Part shown: in pieces, positions 1-9,520 of the stretch
Numbering within the stretch: position 1 is the first letter of the stretch
How the letters are laid out: every line of letters starts with the position of its first letter
Assembly (NCBI RefSeq): GCF_004798665.1
Contig: NZ_CP039292.1
Coordinates: 1,612,001 to 1,676,000, forward strand
Direction: 5' to 3'
Source: Actinomyces procaprae
GTDB taxonomy: Bacteria > Actinomycetota > Actinomycetes > Actinomycetales > Actinomycetaceae
DNA length: 64,000 nt
Translations under genes and position numbers: made by a program
Notes under the pieces: model-generated
The model's input: only the letters and a program-made list of their open reading frames with translations
Databases searched by the model: none
What the model was told of the DNA's origin: nothing

Positions 1-3000
1 GGTGGGCCGGTTAGCCCACCGCTCGAAGTCGTCCACGATCTCGCGCACCGGCTCGGAGGGGACCACGTCAAGCATGGCGGCGGCGAAGTCGCGGGTCAGC
101 TCGAAGGGGCGCGCGACCAGGTTCGGCACGTACCGGCCGACCAGCCGGTCCACATCCAGGTCCGTCGGGATCAGCGTCAGCAGGCGCTCACGGAACTCGG
201 GCACACCGGGACGCAGCACCTCCGAGTGGAAGGGGACGTCGATGCCGGGGACGTACATGAAGGGGTTCTTCCCGCCCCGGGCGGCCGCCTTGGCGCGGGC
301 GTCGGCGGCAAGCGCCTCCAGGCCCTTGATGGTGCCCGCGACGGCGTACTGCACGCCGGCGAGGTTGTAGTTGACGATCTGCAGGAACTCCCCGCTCGCC
401 TCAGACACCTCGCGAATGTAGTCCTCCACGCCTGCGGCGGAGATACCCGCCTGGTTCGGGCGCAGTGCACCCATCCGGTAGTTGGAGGCGCCGGTCTCGT
501 CGCGCGGTACGAGCGAGTGCATCGTGGAGCCGCGCTGGAAGACGATCGAGATCGTCGTCTCCACGGACATGACCCGCCCGTAGGCGCTCAGAGCGGTGTA
601 CTCGCCCAGGGAGTGACCGGCGAAGGCGGCCGACTCCACCAGGGCGCCGGCCTCGGCCAGGCGCGCGGTGGTCGCCATGGCCACGGTCGCCAGCGCCACC
701 TGGGTGAACTGGGTGAGGTTCAGCAGGCCGTCGGGGTGCCGGTAGGTGACGCCCCGGGCGGTCATCTCCGTGGGGTTGTCGCGTACGAGCGCGATGACGG
801 AGAAGCCCAGCTCCGCACGGGTGTGTGCGTCCGCGCGCTCCCACACCTCGCGGGCCGCCTTGGAGGTGCGCATCTCGTCCAGTCCCATGCCGCGGGCCTG
901 GATGCCCTGGCCGGGGTAGACGTAGGCGGTGGGCTCGGGCTCGGTCACCGCGGTGCCGCGGGAGACGACCTCGTCGCCGATGCGGCAGGTCACCTCCAGC
1001 ACCAGGCCGCCGCCGACCACCAGGCCGGTGCGCTCAACGCTGATCTGGACGCGGTCGCCCAGGTCGACCGGGCCGAGCATGGTGTAGGTCCAGCCGGCGA
1101 GCACGTGGCGGGTGCCGTCGGTGGCCGTCGCGGCGGCCGCCTGCTGGGCGGTGGCCGACAGCCACATGCCGTGCACCAGGGGGGCATCCATGCCGGCGAC
1201 CTTCGCGGCGTGGTAGCTGGTGTGGATCGGGTTGAAGTCACCCGTGACCCGGGCGAAGGCGGTCATGTCGCTCGGGGCGGTGACGGTTACGCGCCGCAGC
1301 AGGCGGCGGGCGGCCGGCGCCGTCTCGCGCCCGGTGCCGCCGGCCTGCTCGGGTGAGCTGGGCACCGCGTTGCCGGAGGCGCGGCCACGAATGGCGAAGC
1401 GCTCCCGCATCAGGGCCACCAGGCTGCCGTCGGCGGCGTCGGTCAGCTGCAGGCGCACGTCGACCACGCGGCCGGCACTGGACTCCTCCAGGGCGGCGAC
1501 CCAGCCGTCGGCCTGGATGACGCAGTCGGGGCCGGCCTCACGGGCCAGTTCCGCCAGCGGACGGCGCAGGTCGATGGTGTGATCCAGGTGGACGGCGCCC
1601 AGTAGTCCCTCGATCAGCGGCATGCCGTCCTCGACGACGCTGCCCAGGGCGGCGTAGACCACCGGCCAGCAGGGGCCGAGCAGGGCGTCGGGCACGAGCT
1701 GGGCCGCCGCCAGGCTGGTGGGCAGGGCGTCGGCGGTGACCGCAGCGTGGTCCGCACCCAGGGTGTCGGCCAGGGTGAAGCGCGCGTGAACGGTGCCGAA
1801 GGGCTGGTGGGCCGGGCGGCCCAGGGCGTCGACGGCGTCGGCCTGCGGGGCGATGACCTCGGGCAGCTGCTCGACCAGGTCGCCGGTGATGGATACGGCG
1901 CCCACCCCGGCCGTGTTGCGCAGCAGGTCGTTCATGGTGTCGCTGATGCGACCCGGGTCCACGAACGGGGCCGCCCCGTCCCAGGCGCGGGCCAGTCGCA
2001 GCGGCACCACCAGGCGGCGCACGGCGTGGATGCTCTCCCCGCCGGGGGTGTCGTCCCAGTGGGTGTCAAGGGCAATGTCCAGGTCATAGGCGTCCTCGGC
2101 GACGTCGGGGCGCGCCACCACCTGGTAGGCGTCGTCGTCCAGGACCCGGGCGGGGTTGACGGTCAGGTGGCCGTTCCACAGCACGTGCGGGGTGGCGCGG
2201 ACCAGCTCGGTGGCGTCGGCCACGGGGCGTGCGCCGACGCCGGAGGACGCACCCAGGCGACCGGCCGCGGGGGCGGCCTGCTCACCGGCGTCGCGCAGCG
2301 CGTCGATCACGGCCGTCTCGAAGCGGCCCAGCAGGTGGCCGACGGGCTCGTTGATGGTGGTGATGCCGGCGACGGAGACCGGGCCGGGGATGATACGCAC
2401 CTGGTCGGCGGTGTAGCGGGGGTCCTGGGACTGCCACAGCGAGTCGGTCCCCCACCAGCGCAGGATGTCGGCGTCGAGCACCGGGACGAAGGGCACCGGC
2501 TTGGGGTGCTTGCGGCACAGGTCGACGAACCAGGCCGCGTCGGCGGGCTCGACCTGGGTGGTGGCGGCCGCCGGGTAGCGCTCGGCCAGCGCCGCCAGTG
2601 CGGCGTCGGCGTCAAGGACGTCGTCCTCACCGGCGAACAGCGTGGCGATCTCCCCGTGGTCGGCGGAGTGCAGACGCGCCTCAATGCGGTGCAGCAGGTC
2701 GAGGAACCGGTCGTACCAGCCCTCATCGGCCCAGTCCGCGCGGGTGGCGGCGCGTCCCTCGTGCGGGGCCACGCACAGCTGCGCGTACCGGGTCGCCCAC
2801 TCCAGGTAGGTCATCTCCTCCACGTCACCGAAGTACGGCTTGGCGGTCTTCGCCAGGGCCGCGATCATCTCCTCGCGCCGCGCGGTCATGGCCTCGTCGT
2901 CGCCGGCGAGCTCCTGGATCAGGCGGGAGGCGCGGGCGGAGGAGTTGTCGATCTCATACAGGTCGGCACGCAGGTGGGACAGCCCGGAGGTCATGCCGCC

Positions 3001-5103
3001 GGCGGAGGCGCCGGAGGCGACCCAACCGCCCTCGTGGGCGGGGTCGATCCCGGGGGTGTCCACGAGGAGCTGCTTGACGTCCTCGTTGGTCTTGGCCTCC
3101 AGGCAGGTCATGGCGGCGGTGCCCACGCACACGCCGTCAACCGGGGCGGCGGCGGTTCCGTAGGCCTCGGCCCAGCGCCCGGTGATGTAGTCGGCGGCGC
3201 GCTCGGGGGCGCCGATGCCGCCACCCACGCACAGCACCAGGTTGTCGACCGCACGGATCGAGTCGTAGGTGGCCAGGAGCATGGTGTCCAGGTCCTCCCA
3301 CGAGTGGTGCCCGCCGGCGTGCCCGTCCTCGATCTGCACGATCACCGGCACGTCCGGGACGGCCTTCGCGATGGCGATCACCTGGCGGATCTGGTCGACG
3401 GTGCCCGGCTTGAAGGCGACGTAGGGGAAGCCCTCCGCGCGCAGGCGGGTGATCAGGGCGACGGCCTCGTCTAGCTCCGGGATACCGGCGGAGATGACCA
3501 CGCCGTCCACCGGAGTGCCGGCGGCGCGCGCCTTGGACAGCAGCCGCTGGGTGCCCAGGTGCAGGTTCCACAGGTAGCGGTCCATGAACATGGCGTTGAA
3601 GGCGGCGGTGCGGCCGGGCTCAAGGGCCTCCTCCAGGCCCGCGAGGTTGTCGGCCAGTACCTTGGCGGTGGTCTGGCCACCGCCGGCGAGCTCCGCCCAG
3701 TAGCCGGCGTTCGCGGCGGCCGCCACGATCTCCGGGTCGACGGTGGTCGGCGTCATGCCGGCCAGCAGGATCGCGGAGCGTCCGGTCAGCCGGGTGAAGG
3801 CGGTGTCCAGGGTGATCCGGCCGTCCGGCAGCTGGGTCAGGCGGGGTGCGAAGCGGGCGCGGTCCACGGTGGGGGCCGGGGCGGCTCCGGCCCGGTCGAG
3901 GTCATCGATGTGGCGGGCGGTCCCCGCGGGCACCACGGTGGTGCCGGTGCCGGCGACTACCGGCTCGGTCAGGCGGGACAGCACCGTACCCGGGCCGACG
4001 TCGAGGATCAGGCGCCGGGCGGGGCGCCCCTCGTCGAGGGCGGAGGTGACCAGGGAGGGCCAGTCGACGGGGTCGATGAGCACGGCCACGGCCAGCTCGC
4101 GAGCCAGCTCGGCGTCCAGCCCGGAGCGTGCGGCCCAGGCGACGACGTCGTCGACGGCGTCGGCCAGCAGCGGCGTGTGGAACGGGACGGAGGTCGTCAG
4201 GAACTCGGTGACCGGGTTCAGCACGGCGCCGCCACGGCGCCGTTCCTTACGGTCGCGCGCACTGCGGTCGGCGGCCGCCTCAAGGGCGGTGATGACGCGC
4301 TCCAGGTCGGCGGGTCGCCCGGACAGGATGTGGGCCTGGCGCCCGTTGACCACGCCGACGGCGATCTGCTCGGAACCGGGCACCCGCGCCAGCACCCCGT
4401 CAAGCACCTCGCGGGTGACGCCACGCACCGACAGCATGGGGGTGGTCTCCCCCACCGTGCCCAGGTCGAGCCTGCCGGTGGTACGTGCCGCGGCGGCACC
4501 GATCAGGCGCGCAATCGCATGGACCTCGACAACCGGCTCCGCCGTCGCGCCCGCGCCCTCAGCGCGGGCCTGGCGCAGCGCCCGCAGCAGGGCCACGCCG
4601 AGCACCCCCTGGGAGTGGCCGATCACGGCGTCGGGGACCTGCTCACCAGCGGGGTCCACCCCGGAGCCGGGCATGCAGGCGAGGGCGGCGTGCTGGGCGA
4701 ACAGGATGCCGGGGACCGACACGTCGGCCGTGTCGGCGGGTCCGGCCGTCCCCCGGGGTGCGGGGGCCACCGGGGCGCCCGCCGCGGTGAAGAAGCGCGC
4801 CCCCCGCGGAGTGACGGTGAGCAGGTCGGTGGCGACGGGTGCCAGCCGGTCGGCGACGGCGGTGTCGACGGCGACGAGCTCCGCCGCCAGGTCGCGGTCG
4901 AGGCCGGCCAGCTCCTCAAGGGTGCGGCGCCAGGGCGTCGCCTGGCCGCCGAAGGCGAGCACGTAGGGCTCGCCCGCGCTCAGACGCTCGGCGATGGTGT
5001 CGGGGGTGGTGGGCTGAGTGGTCATGCGGTCCTCGGTTGTAGGGTCGATTGCGTTGGTCTGCGGGTTGTCGGTTCGGGTGCTGTTGGTGTCGGTACTGGT
5101 CAT
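1..5103 (-). CDS. fas: Type I fatty acid synthase (multidomain, C-terminal part beyond window)
   Basis: Giant cytosolic fatty acid synthase; 1,701 codons are visible and the frame runs open off the window start. Domains seen, in the order known for bacterial FAS-I: acetyltransferase (GHSQG near residue 160), FMN-type enoyl reductase (LLAGMTPTTVDPE near 447, CVGGGIG near 625), MaoC-like dehydratase (FNPIHTSYH near 1295, LVHGMW), and malonyl/palmitoyl transferase (GHSLGEY near 1495). ACP, ketoreductase and ketosynthase must lie outside the window. I chose the ATG at 5103 because it overlaps the stop of the carboxylase beta gene (ATGA), which suggests translational coupling; an in-frame ATG at 5025 is the alternative. 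It would use malonyl-CoA made by the two upstream carboxylase genes. Confidence 0.95.
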   Translation of the reverse strand, partial: MTSTDTNSTRTDNPQTNAIDPTTEDRMTTQPTTPDTIAERLSAGEPYVLAFGGQATPWRRTLEELAGLDRDLAAELVAVDTAVADRLAPVATDLLTVTPRGARFFTAAGAPVAPAPRGTAGPADTADVSVPGILFAQHAALACMPGSGVDPAGEQVPDAVIGHSQGVLGVALLRALRQARAEGAGATAEPVVEVHAIARLIGAAAARTTGRLDLGTVGETTPMLSVRGVTREVLDGVLARVPGSEQIAVGVVNGRQAHILSGRPADLERVITALEAAADRSARDRKERRRGGAVLNPVTEFLTTSVPFHTPLLADAVDDVVAWAARSGLDAELARELAVAVLIDPVDWPSLVTSALDEGRPARRLILDVGPGTVLSRLTEPVVAGTGTTVVPAGTARHIDDLDRAGAAPAPTVDRARFAPRLTQLPDGRITLDTAFTRLTGRSAILLAGMTPTTVDPEIVAAAANAGYWAELAGGGQTTAKVLADNLAGLEEALEPGRTAAFNAMFMDRYLWNLHLGTQRLLSKARAAGTPVDGVVISAGIPELDEAVALITRLRAEGFPYVAFKPGTVDQIRQVIAIAKAVPDVPVIVQIEDGHAGGHHSWEDLDTMLLATYDSIRAVDNLVLCVGGGIGAPERAADYITGRWAEAYGTAAAPVDGVCVGTAAMTCLEAKTNEDVKQLLVDTPGIDPAHEGGWVASGASAGGMTSGLSHLRADLYEIDNSSARASRLIQELAGDDEAMTARREEMIAALAKTAKPYFGDVEEMTYLEWATRYAQLCVAPHEGRAATRADWADEGWYDRFLDLLHRIEARLHSADHGEIATLFAGEDDVLDADAALAALAERYPAAATTQVEPADAAWFVDLCRKHPKPVPFVPVLDADILRWWGTDSLWQSQDPRYTADQVRIIPGPVSVAGITTINEPVGHLLGRFETAVIDALRDAGEQAAPAAGRLGASSGVGARPVADATELVRATPHVLWNGHLTVNPARVLDDDAYQVVARPDVAEDAYDLDIALDTHWDDTPGGESIHAVRRLVVPLRLARAWDGAAPFVDPGRISDTMNDLLRNTAGVGAVSITGDLVEQLPEVIAPQADAVDALGRPAHQPFGTVHARFTLADTLGADHAAVTADALPTSLAAAQLVPDALLGPCWPVVYAALGSVVEDGMPLIEGLLGAVHLDHTIDLRRPLAELAREAGPDCVIQADGWVAALEESSAGRVVDVRLQLTDAADGSLVALMRERFAIRGRASGNAVPSSPEQAGGTGRETAPAARRLLRRVTVTAPSDMTAFARVTGDFNPIHTSYHAAKVAGMDAPLVHGMWLSATAQQAAAATATDGTRHVLAGWTYTMLGPVDLGDRVQISVERTGLVVGGGLVLEVTCRIGDEVVSRGTAVTEPEPTAYVYPGQGIQARGMGLDEMRTSKAAREVWERADAHTRAELGFSVIALVRDNPTEMTARGVTYRHPDGLLNLTQFTQVALATVAMATTARLAEAGALVESAAFAGHSLGEYTALSAYGRVMSVETTISIVFQRGSTMHSLVPRDETGASNYRMGALRPNQAGISAAGVEDYIREVSEASGEFLQIVNYNLAGVQYAVAGTIKGLEALAADARAKAAARGGKNPFMYVPGIDVPFHSEVLRPGVPEFRERLLTLIPTDLDVDRLVGRYVPNLVARPFELTRDFAAAMLDVVPSEPVREIVDDFERWANRPT

Positions 5104-6710
5104 AGCGGGCCGTTGTCGTGCTTCTTGAGGGCGGCGCGCCGGCCGTCGCGCTTGTCCGCCAGGGCGGACAGCGAGTCGACGATGACGGTGCGGGTGTGCT
5201 CGGGGGCGATGACCGCGTCGATCTCACCGATCGCAACGGCCTTGTCCGGGTTGATGACCGTGGCGGTGTACTCGTCGATCAGGCGCTGCTGCTCGGCGGC
5301 CGCGGCCTCCTCGCCGGACTCCTCACGCACCTTGCTCAGCTCGCGGCGGTGAATGATGCCCACCGCCCCCTGAGCGCCGAGCACGGCGATCTCGGCGCCG
5401 GGCCAGCAGAAGTTCAGGTCGGCGCCGATCGCCTTGGAGCCCATCACGATGTAGGCGCCGCCGTAGGCCTTGCGCAGCACCACCGTGACCAGCGGGACCG
5501 TGGCGGAGGCATAGGCGTTGATCACCTTCGCACCGCGGCGGATGATGCCGGCGTGCTCCTGCTCGGCTCCGGGACGGTAGCCGGGCACGTCCACAAAGGT
5601 CACCACCGGCAGGCCGAAGGCGTCGCAGAAGCGCACGAAGCGGGCCAGCTTCTCGGAGGCGTCCACGTCCAGGGTGCCGGCATCCACCAGGGGCTGGTTC
5701 GCGACGACGCCGACGGGCCGTCCCTCGAAGCAGGCGAAGCCGACCACCACGTTCGCGGCGAAGTCCTCCTGCACCTGCACCAGCTCCCCGTGGTCCACCA
5801 GTGCCGTCACCACGGCGGTGACGTCGTAGGGCTGGCGGGGGGAGGCCGGCACCAGGTCGCCGACCTCGGCGGCGGCGTCCCTGTCCGCGGCCCGGTCGGC
5901 GTCCTCATACGCGTAGCGGGGCGCCTCCTGATCGGAGGAGGAGGGCAGGTAGGCGAGCAGGGTACGCACCTGGGCGAGGGCGTCGTCCTCGTCGTCGGCG
6001 ACGTAGTGGACCACGCCCGTGACCGAGCCGTGGATGTCGGCCCCGCCCAGCTCCTCGGCGCTGATGCGCTCACCGGTGACGGCACGCACCACGTCGGGGC
6101 CGGTGACGAACATGTGCGAGGCCTCGCGGGTCGCGATCACGAAGTCGGTCAGGGCCGGGCTGTAGACGGCGCCGCCCGCGCACGGCCCGAGGATGACGCT
6201 GATCTGGGGCACCAGGCCGGAGGCGGCGCAGGTGCGGTTGAAGATGCGCCCGTACTGGCGCAGGGCGGCCACTCCCTCCTGGATCTTCGCGCCGCCCGAG
6301 TCGATCAGCCCGATCACCGGGATGGATAGGCGCAGCGCGTCATCCAGCAGCCGGACGATCTTGTCCCCCTCGACCGTGCCCAGGGCGCCGCCGGACACGG
6401 AGAAGTCCTGGGAGTAGACGGCCACCTGGCGGCCGCCGATCTGGCCGAAGCCCGTCACGACGCCGGAGGGGCGGGCCTGCTCGCCCGCGCCGGAGCCGGA
6501 GTAGCGGCCGATCTCCAGGAAGGAGTCGGCATCCAGCAGCATGTCGATGCGCTCGCGGGCGGTCTGCTTGCCCTTTGCGTGCTGGCGCGCGGCGGCCCGT
6601 TCCTCGGCCTCGGCGTCGACGCGGGCAATGCGCTCCCGGAATGCGGTGGTCGCCGGGGAGCTGGACATCATCGCGTCAGGGGCGACGGTGTTGACTGCGG
6701 GCTCGGTCAT
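5100..6710 (-). CDS. Acyl-CoA carboxylase beta chain (carboxyltransferase)
   Basis: 536-residue carboxyltransferase of the AccD/PccB family, which moves CO2 from carboxybiotin to acetyl- or propionyl-CoA. Both crotonase-like halves are present: an N-terminal half with the acyl-CoA pocket (SGGAKIQEG, GPCAGGAVYSPAL) and a C-terminal half (VDVPGYRPG, then RKAYGGAYIVMGSK). The length is usual for actinobacterial AccD5/AccD6-type subunits. It lies 2 bp after the alpha gene and overlaps the start of FAS, so the three genes look like one transcript. The position beside FAS favours acetyl-CoA carboxylase (malonyl-CoA supply), but acetyl versus propionyl preference cannot be read safely from sequence. 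Confidence 0.93.
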   Translation of the reverse strand: MTEPAVNTVAPDAMMSSSPATTAFRERIARVDAEAEERAAARQHAKGKQTARERIDMLLDADSFLEIGRYSGSGAGEQARPSGVVTGFGQIGGRQVAVYSQDFSVSGGALGTVEGDKIVRLLDDALRLSIPVIGLIDSGGAKIQEGVAALRQYGRIFNRTCAASGLVPQISVILGPCAGGAVYSPALTDFVIATREASHMFVTGPDVVRAVTGERISAEELGGADIHGSVTGVVHYVADDEDDALAQVRTLLAYLPSSSDQEAPRYAYEDADRAADRDAAAEVGDLVPASPRQPYDVTAVVTALVDHGELVQVQEDFAANVVVGFACFEGRPVGVVANQPLVDAGTLDVDASEKLARFVRFCDAFGLPVVTFVDVPGYRPGAEQEHAGIIRRGAKVINAYASATVPLVTVVLRKAYGGAYIVMGSKAIGADLNFCWPGAEIAVLGAQGAVGIIHRRELSKVREESGEEAAAAEQQRLIDEYTATVINPDKAVAIGEIDAVIAPEHTRTVIVDSLSALADKRDGRRAALKKHDNGPL

Positions 6711-6712
6711 GG

Positions 6713-8581
6713 TCAGGCCTCCTGCTCGGGCTGTGAGTCGTCGCGGATGTCGCGCATGCGAACCAGGATCTCGCCGGCGGACACGGTGCGTCCGGCGCTG
6801 ACGGGGATGTCGGCGACGGTGGCATCCATGGGGGCGTGGACGTAGTTCTCCATCTTCATGGACTCCAGCACCACCAGCAGGTCGCCCTCGTGCACGCGCT
6901 GTCCCGGGGACACGCAGATGCGGGTGACGATTGCCTGCATGGGGGCAGCGATGGCGCCGGGATCGCCGCCCTGGGCGCTGGCTCCGGTGGCGGCGCGTCC
7001 GCGGCCGGTCCCGCGCCCGCGCAGTGGCTGCTGGGCCAGGTTGGAGCCGCCGGCGTAGCCCGCCCCCAGGCGCCGGTTGTGTCCGCCGAGGATCCCGTCG
7101 GGGACGGTTACCTGGAGCCGGTGCCCGTTGATCTCGACCACGTAGGTGGAGCGGGTGCGGTGGTCGTCGGCCGGGGGCTGCTCACCCGCAGTGCCGGCGG
7201 TACCGGCATTCTGGGGGGTGCGCAGCTGAGGCAGTACGTCGTCCTCGAGCCAGCGGGTGGTGACGTTCAGCTGCGAGTCGGCACCGGGCGTGGTGAACTC
7301 CTCGCGGCCGAGCACCTGCGCGTGCAGGGAGGTGCACACGGTAACGCCCTCCACGACCGTCTCCCTAAGGGCCCGCCGCGCCCGGCGGATCGCCTGGTCT
7401 CGGTCGGCCCCGGTGACGACGATCTTGGCGAGCATGGGGTCGAAGGTGGGGGTCACGGTGTCGCCCTCGACCACGCCGGACTCGATGCGGATGCCGGGGC
7501 CCGCCGGCCACCGCAGCCGGGTGATCGTGCCGGTGGAGGGAGCCAGCCCCTGCGCCGGGTCCTCGCAGGTTATGCGCAGCTCCAGGGAGTGTCCGCGCGG
7601 TGCGGGAACCGTGCCGAGGTGTCCCCCGGCGGCGATGCGCAGCTGCATCTCCACCAGATCGACGCCGGTGACCTCCTCCGAGACGCAGTGCTCCACCTGC
7701 AGCCGCGGGTTGACCTCGAGGAACCACAGCTCTCCGGCGGGGGTGAGCAGGAACTCGCAGGTTGCCACGCCGACGTAGTCGACCGCCTCCAGCAGGCGCC
7801 GGGAGGCTTCGTGCAGCTTGTCCTCAATGCCCTCGGGCAGCCAGGGGGCGGGGGCCTCCTCCAGGAGCTTCTGATTGCGGCGCTGCAAGGTGCAGTCGCG
7901 GGTCGACACCACGGCGAAGTCTCCGTGGCAGTCGCGCGCGCACTGGGTCTCGACGTGGCGGGCAGCGGTGACGAACTTCTCCAGGATGAGGGTGCCGACG
8001 CCGGCGGCGGAGTCGAAGGCGGGAGTGGCCCGGACGGCGTCGTCGTCGCCCAGCACGGTGATGCCGCGGCCGCCGCCGCCGTCGGTGCGCTTGAGGGCGA
8101 CCGGGTAGCCGTGTGCGGCGGCGAAGGTGATGACGGAGTCGGGGTCCGTGACCGCGTCGGTGATCCCGGGCACGGGCTCAACGCCGGAGGTGACGGCGGC
8201 GGCGCGGGCGCTCAGCTTGTCTCCCAGGGTGCGCATGGCCGCCGGCGAGGGGCCCACCCAGGTCATCCCGGCGTCGGCGACGGCCTGGGCGAAGTCGGCG
8301 TCCTCTGAGAGGAAGCCGTAGCCGGGGTGGACGGCGTCGGCACCGGTGCGGCGGGCGATATCAATGATTGCGGCCGCGTCGGTGTATCCCGATCCCTCCG
8401 GCAGGGCGTGTGCCTCATCGACGAGCTCCGCCGCCGGACTCATCAGGTCCTCCGGGGTGTACGGCAGGATCGACGTGCCGCCGAGGTCCCTGACGGTGCG
8501 CGCCACGCGCAGGGCGATTTCGCCGCGGTTGGCGATGAGAATGCGGTTGAGGGGTCGGGCGTGGCTCGCGTCAACGCTCAC
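6713..8581 (-). CDS. Acyl-CoA carboxylase alpha chain (biotin carboxylase + biotin carrier)
   Basis: 622-residue AccA3/AccC-type protein. The biotin carboxylase domain (residues about 10-460) has ILIANRGEIA, the ATP-grasp glycine-rich loop GGGGRGI, and the conserved FLEVNPRLQVEH. A C-terminal biotinyl domain has ESMKME, whose lysine is biotinylated. It carboxylates biotin with ATP and bicarbonate and hands it to the beta chain encoded just downstream. I chose GTG at 8581 because AGGAG sits 7 nt upstream (8589-8593). The open frame continues to 8638, but that extension (TRSRTVPPTPT...) has no family resemblance. First gene of the acc-fas run; two palindromes lie in its upstream region. Confidence 0.93.
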   Translation of the reverse strand: MSVDASHARPLNRILIANRGEIALRVARTVRDLGGTSILPYTPEDLMSPAAELVDEAHALPEGSGYTDAAAIIDIARRTGADAVHPGYGFLSEDADFAQAVADAGMTWVGPSPAAMRTLGDKLSARAAAVTSGVEPVPGITDAVTDPDSVITFAAAHGYPVALKRTDGGGGRGITVLGDDDAVRATPAFDSAAGVGTLILEKFVTAARHVETQCARDCHGDFAVVSTRDCTLQRRNQKLLEEAPAPWLPEGIEDKLHEASRRLLEAVDYVGVATCEFLLTPAGELWFLEVNPRLQVEHCVSEEVTGVDLVEMQLRIAAGGHLGTVPAPRGHSLELRITCEDPAQGLAPSTGTITRLRWPAGPGIRIESGVVEGDTVTPTFDPMLAKIVVTGADRDQAIRRARRALRETVVEGVTVCTSLHAQVLGREEFTTPGADSQLNVTTRWLEDDVLPQLRTPQNAGTAGTAGEQPPADDHRTRSTYVVEINGHRLQVTVPDGILGGHNRRLGAGYAGGSNLAQQPLRGRGTGRGRAATGASAQGGDPGAIAAPMQAIVTRICVSPGQRVHEGDLLVVLESMKMENYVHAPMDATVADIPVSAGRTVSAGEILVRMRDIRDDSQPEQEA

Positions 8582-8657
8582 TGGGCGGCTCCTGGGGTGG
8601 ATGGTCGGTGTGGGCGGGACTGTCCGAGACCTTGTCACGAACTGGCACGAACTCGCG

Positions 8658-8669
8658 TTTGTCTACAAA
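8658..8669. promoter_or_regulatory. Palindrome TTTGT-CT-ACAAA upstream of the acc-fas operon
   Basis: 12-bp perfect palindrome (5-bp arms, 2-bp centre) about 77 bp upstream of the chosen GTG start of the carboxylase alpha gene. It shares the TTGT...ACAA pattern with a larger palindrome about 85 bp further upstream. Could be an operator for a lipid-synthesis regulator; this is inferred from position and symmetry only. Confidence 0.3.
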
Positions 8670-8750
8670 GCCGATGACGGCATTCTCTCGGGCCAGCTGC
8701 GCAAACCCCGCCCCCCCGCAACGATACGGCGACCTGCCATCGCGCGCCTA

Positions 8751-8767
8751 TTGTGGAATCACCACAA
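8751..8767. promoter_or_regulatory. Palindrome TTGTGG-N5-CCACAA between rpe and the acc-fas operon
   Basis: Perfect 6-bp arms around a 5-bp centre, 170 bp upstream of the carboxylase alpha start. The intergenic stretch 8582-8827 holds no gene. On the minus strand it contains this site, then the 8658-8669 palindrome, then the ribosome binding site. Symmetry and location suggest a binding site for a dimeric regulator of fatty acid synthesis. No particular regulator is identified. Confidence 0.35.
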
Positions 8768-8827
8768 ATCCGGTCCGTTACCTTGAATATGGCCGCGGAG
8801 TGTCGGCGCACGCGCTCACCGGAGGCC

Positions 8828-9493
8828 TCAGTGGGCGTGGCCGGCGGCCAGCTCACGCAGGGTGGCGACCGCCGCGGCGGCGTCATCCGCCCGGTAGACG
8901 GCGGACCCGGCGACGAACACGTCGGCTCCGGCCTCGGCGGCGCGCACGATGGTCCGCTCGGTGACACCGCCGTCGATCTGGATGCGCAGCTGCTGGCCCC
9001 GCTCCCCCACCAGGCGGCGGGCGGCCGCGATCTTGGCGAGCATCGGCTCCAGGAACGACTGTCCCCCGAACCCGGGTTCAACGGTCATCAGCAGCAGCAG
9101 GTCGATCTCCGGCAGCAGCGGCTCCACCGCCGTCAACGGGGTGGCCGGACGCAGCGCCAGGCCGACGCCGGCGCCGAGTCGGTGGATCTCCTTCGCCAGC
9201 CTGAAGGGGGCCGCCGTCGCCTCGAGGTGGGTGGTGACGACGGCGCAGCCCGCCTCGGCGTACACGGTTGCCCAGCGGTCCGGCTCGGTGATCATCAGAT
9301 GCGCGTCCACCGGCAGGTCGGTGTGGGCGAGCACGGTCTGCACCAGGCTCGGGCCACCGAACTGGTTGGGCACGAAGTGGTTGTCCATGACGTCCACATG
9401 CAGGCCGTCCGCGTTGCGCACGCGCTCCAGCTCGGCACCCAGATGAGCCTGGTCGGCGTTGAGGATCGAGGGGTGGATGGCCGGCTGTGTCAT
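8828..9493 (-). CDS. rpe: Ribulose-phosphate 3-epimerase
   Basis: 221 residues, normal length. TIM-barrel epimerase interconverting D-ribulose 5-phosphate and D-xylulose 5-phosphate in the pentose phosphate pathway. Visible motifs are IHPSILNAD at the N-terminus, HVDVMDNHFVPN (metal histidine and aspartate), LMTVEPGFGGQSF, and IQIDGGV with the second catalytic aspartate. AAGGAG lies 6 nt before the ATG. It ends the run rsmB-rpe, the same order as in mycobacteria. Its product connects with the D-xylulose 5-phosphate expected from the sugar-acid cluster at 31-37 kb. Confidence 0.95.
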   Translation of the reverse strand: MTQPAIHPSILNADQAHLGAELERVRNADGLHVDVMDNHFVPNQFGGPSLVQTVLAHTDLPVDAHLMITEPDRWATVYAEAGCAVVTTHLEATAAPFRLAKEIHRLGAGVGLALRPATPLTAVEPLLPEIDLLLLMTVEPGFGGQSFLEPMLAKIAAARRLVGERGQQLRIQIDGGVTERTIVRAAEAGADVFVAGSAVYRADDAAAAVATLRELAAGHAH

Positions 9494-9520
9494 GGAGGGC
9501 TCCTTCGCTCGGTCGGATGG

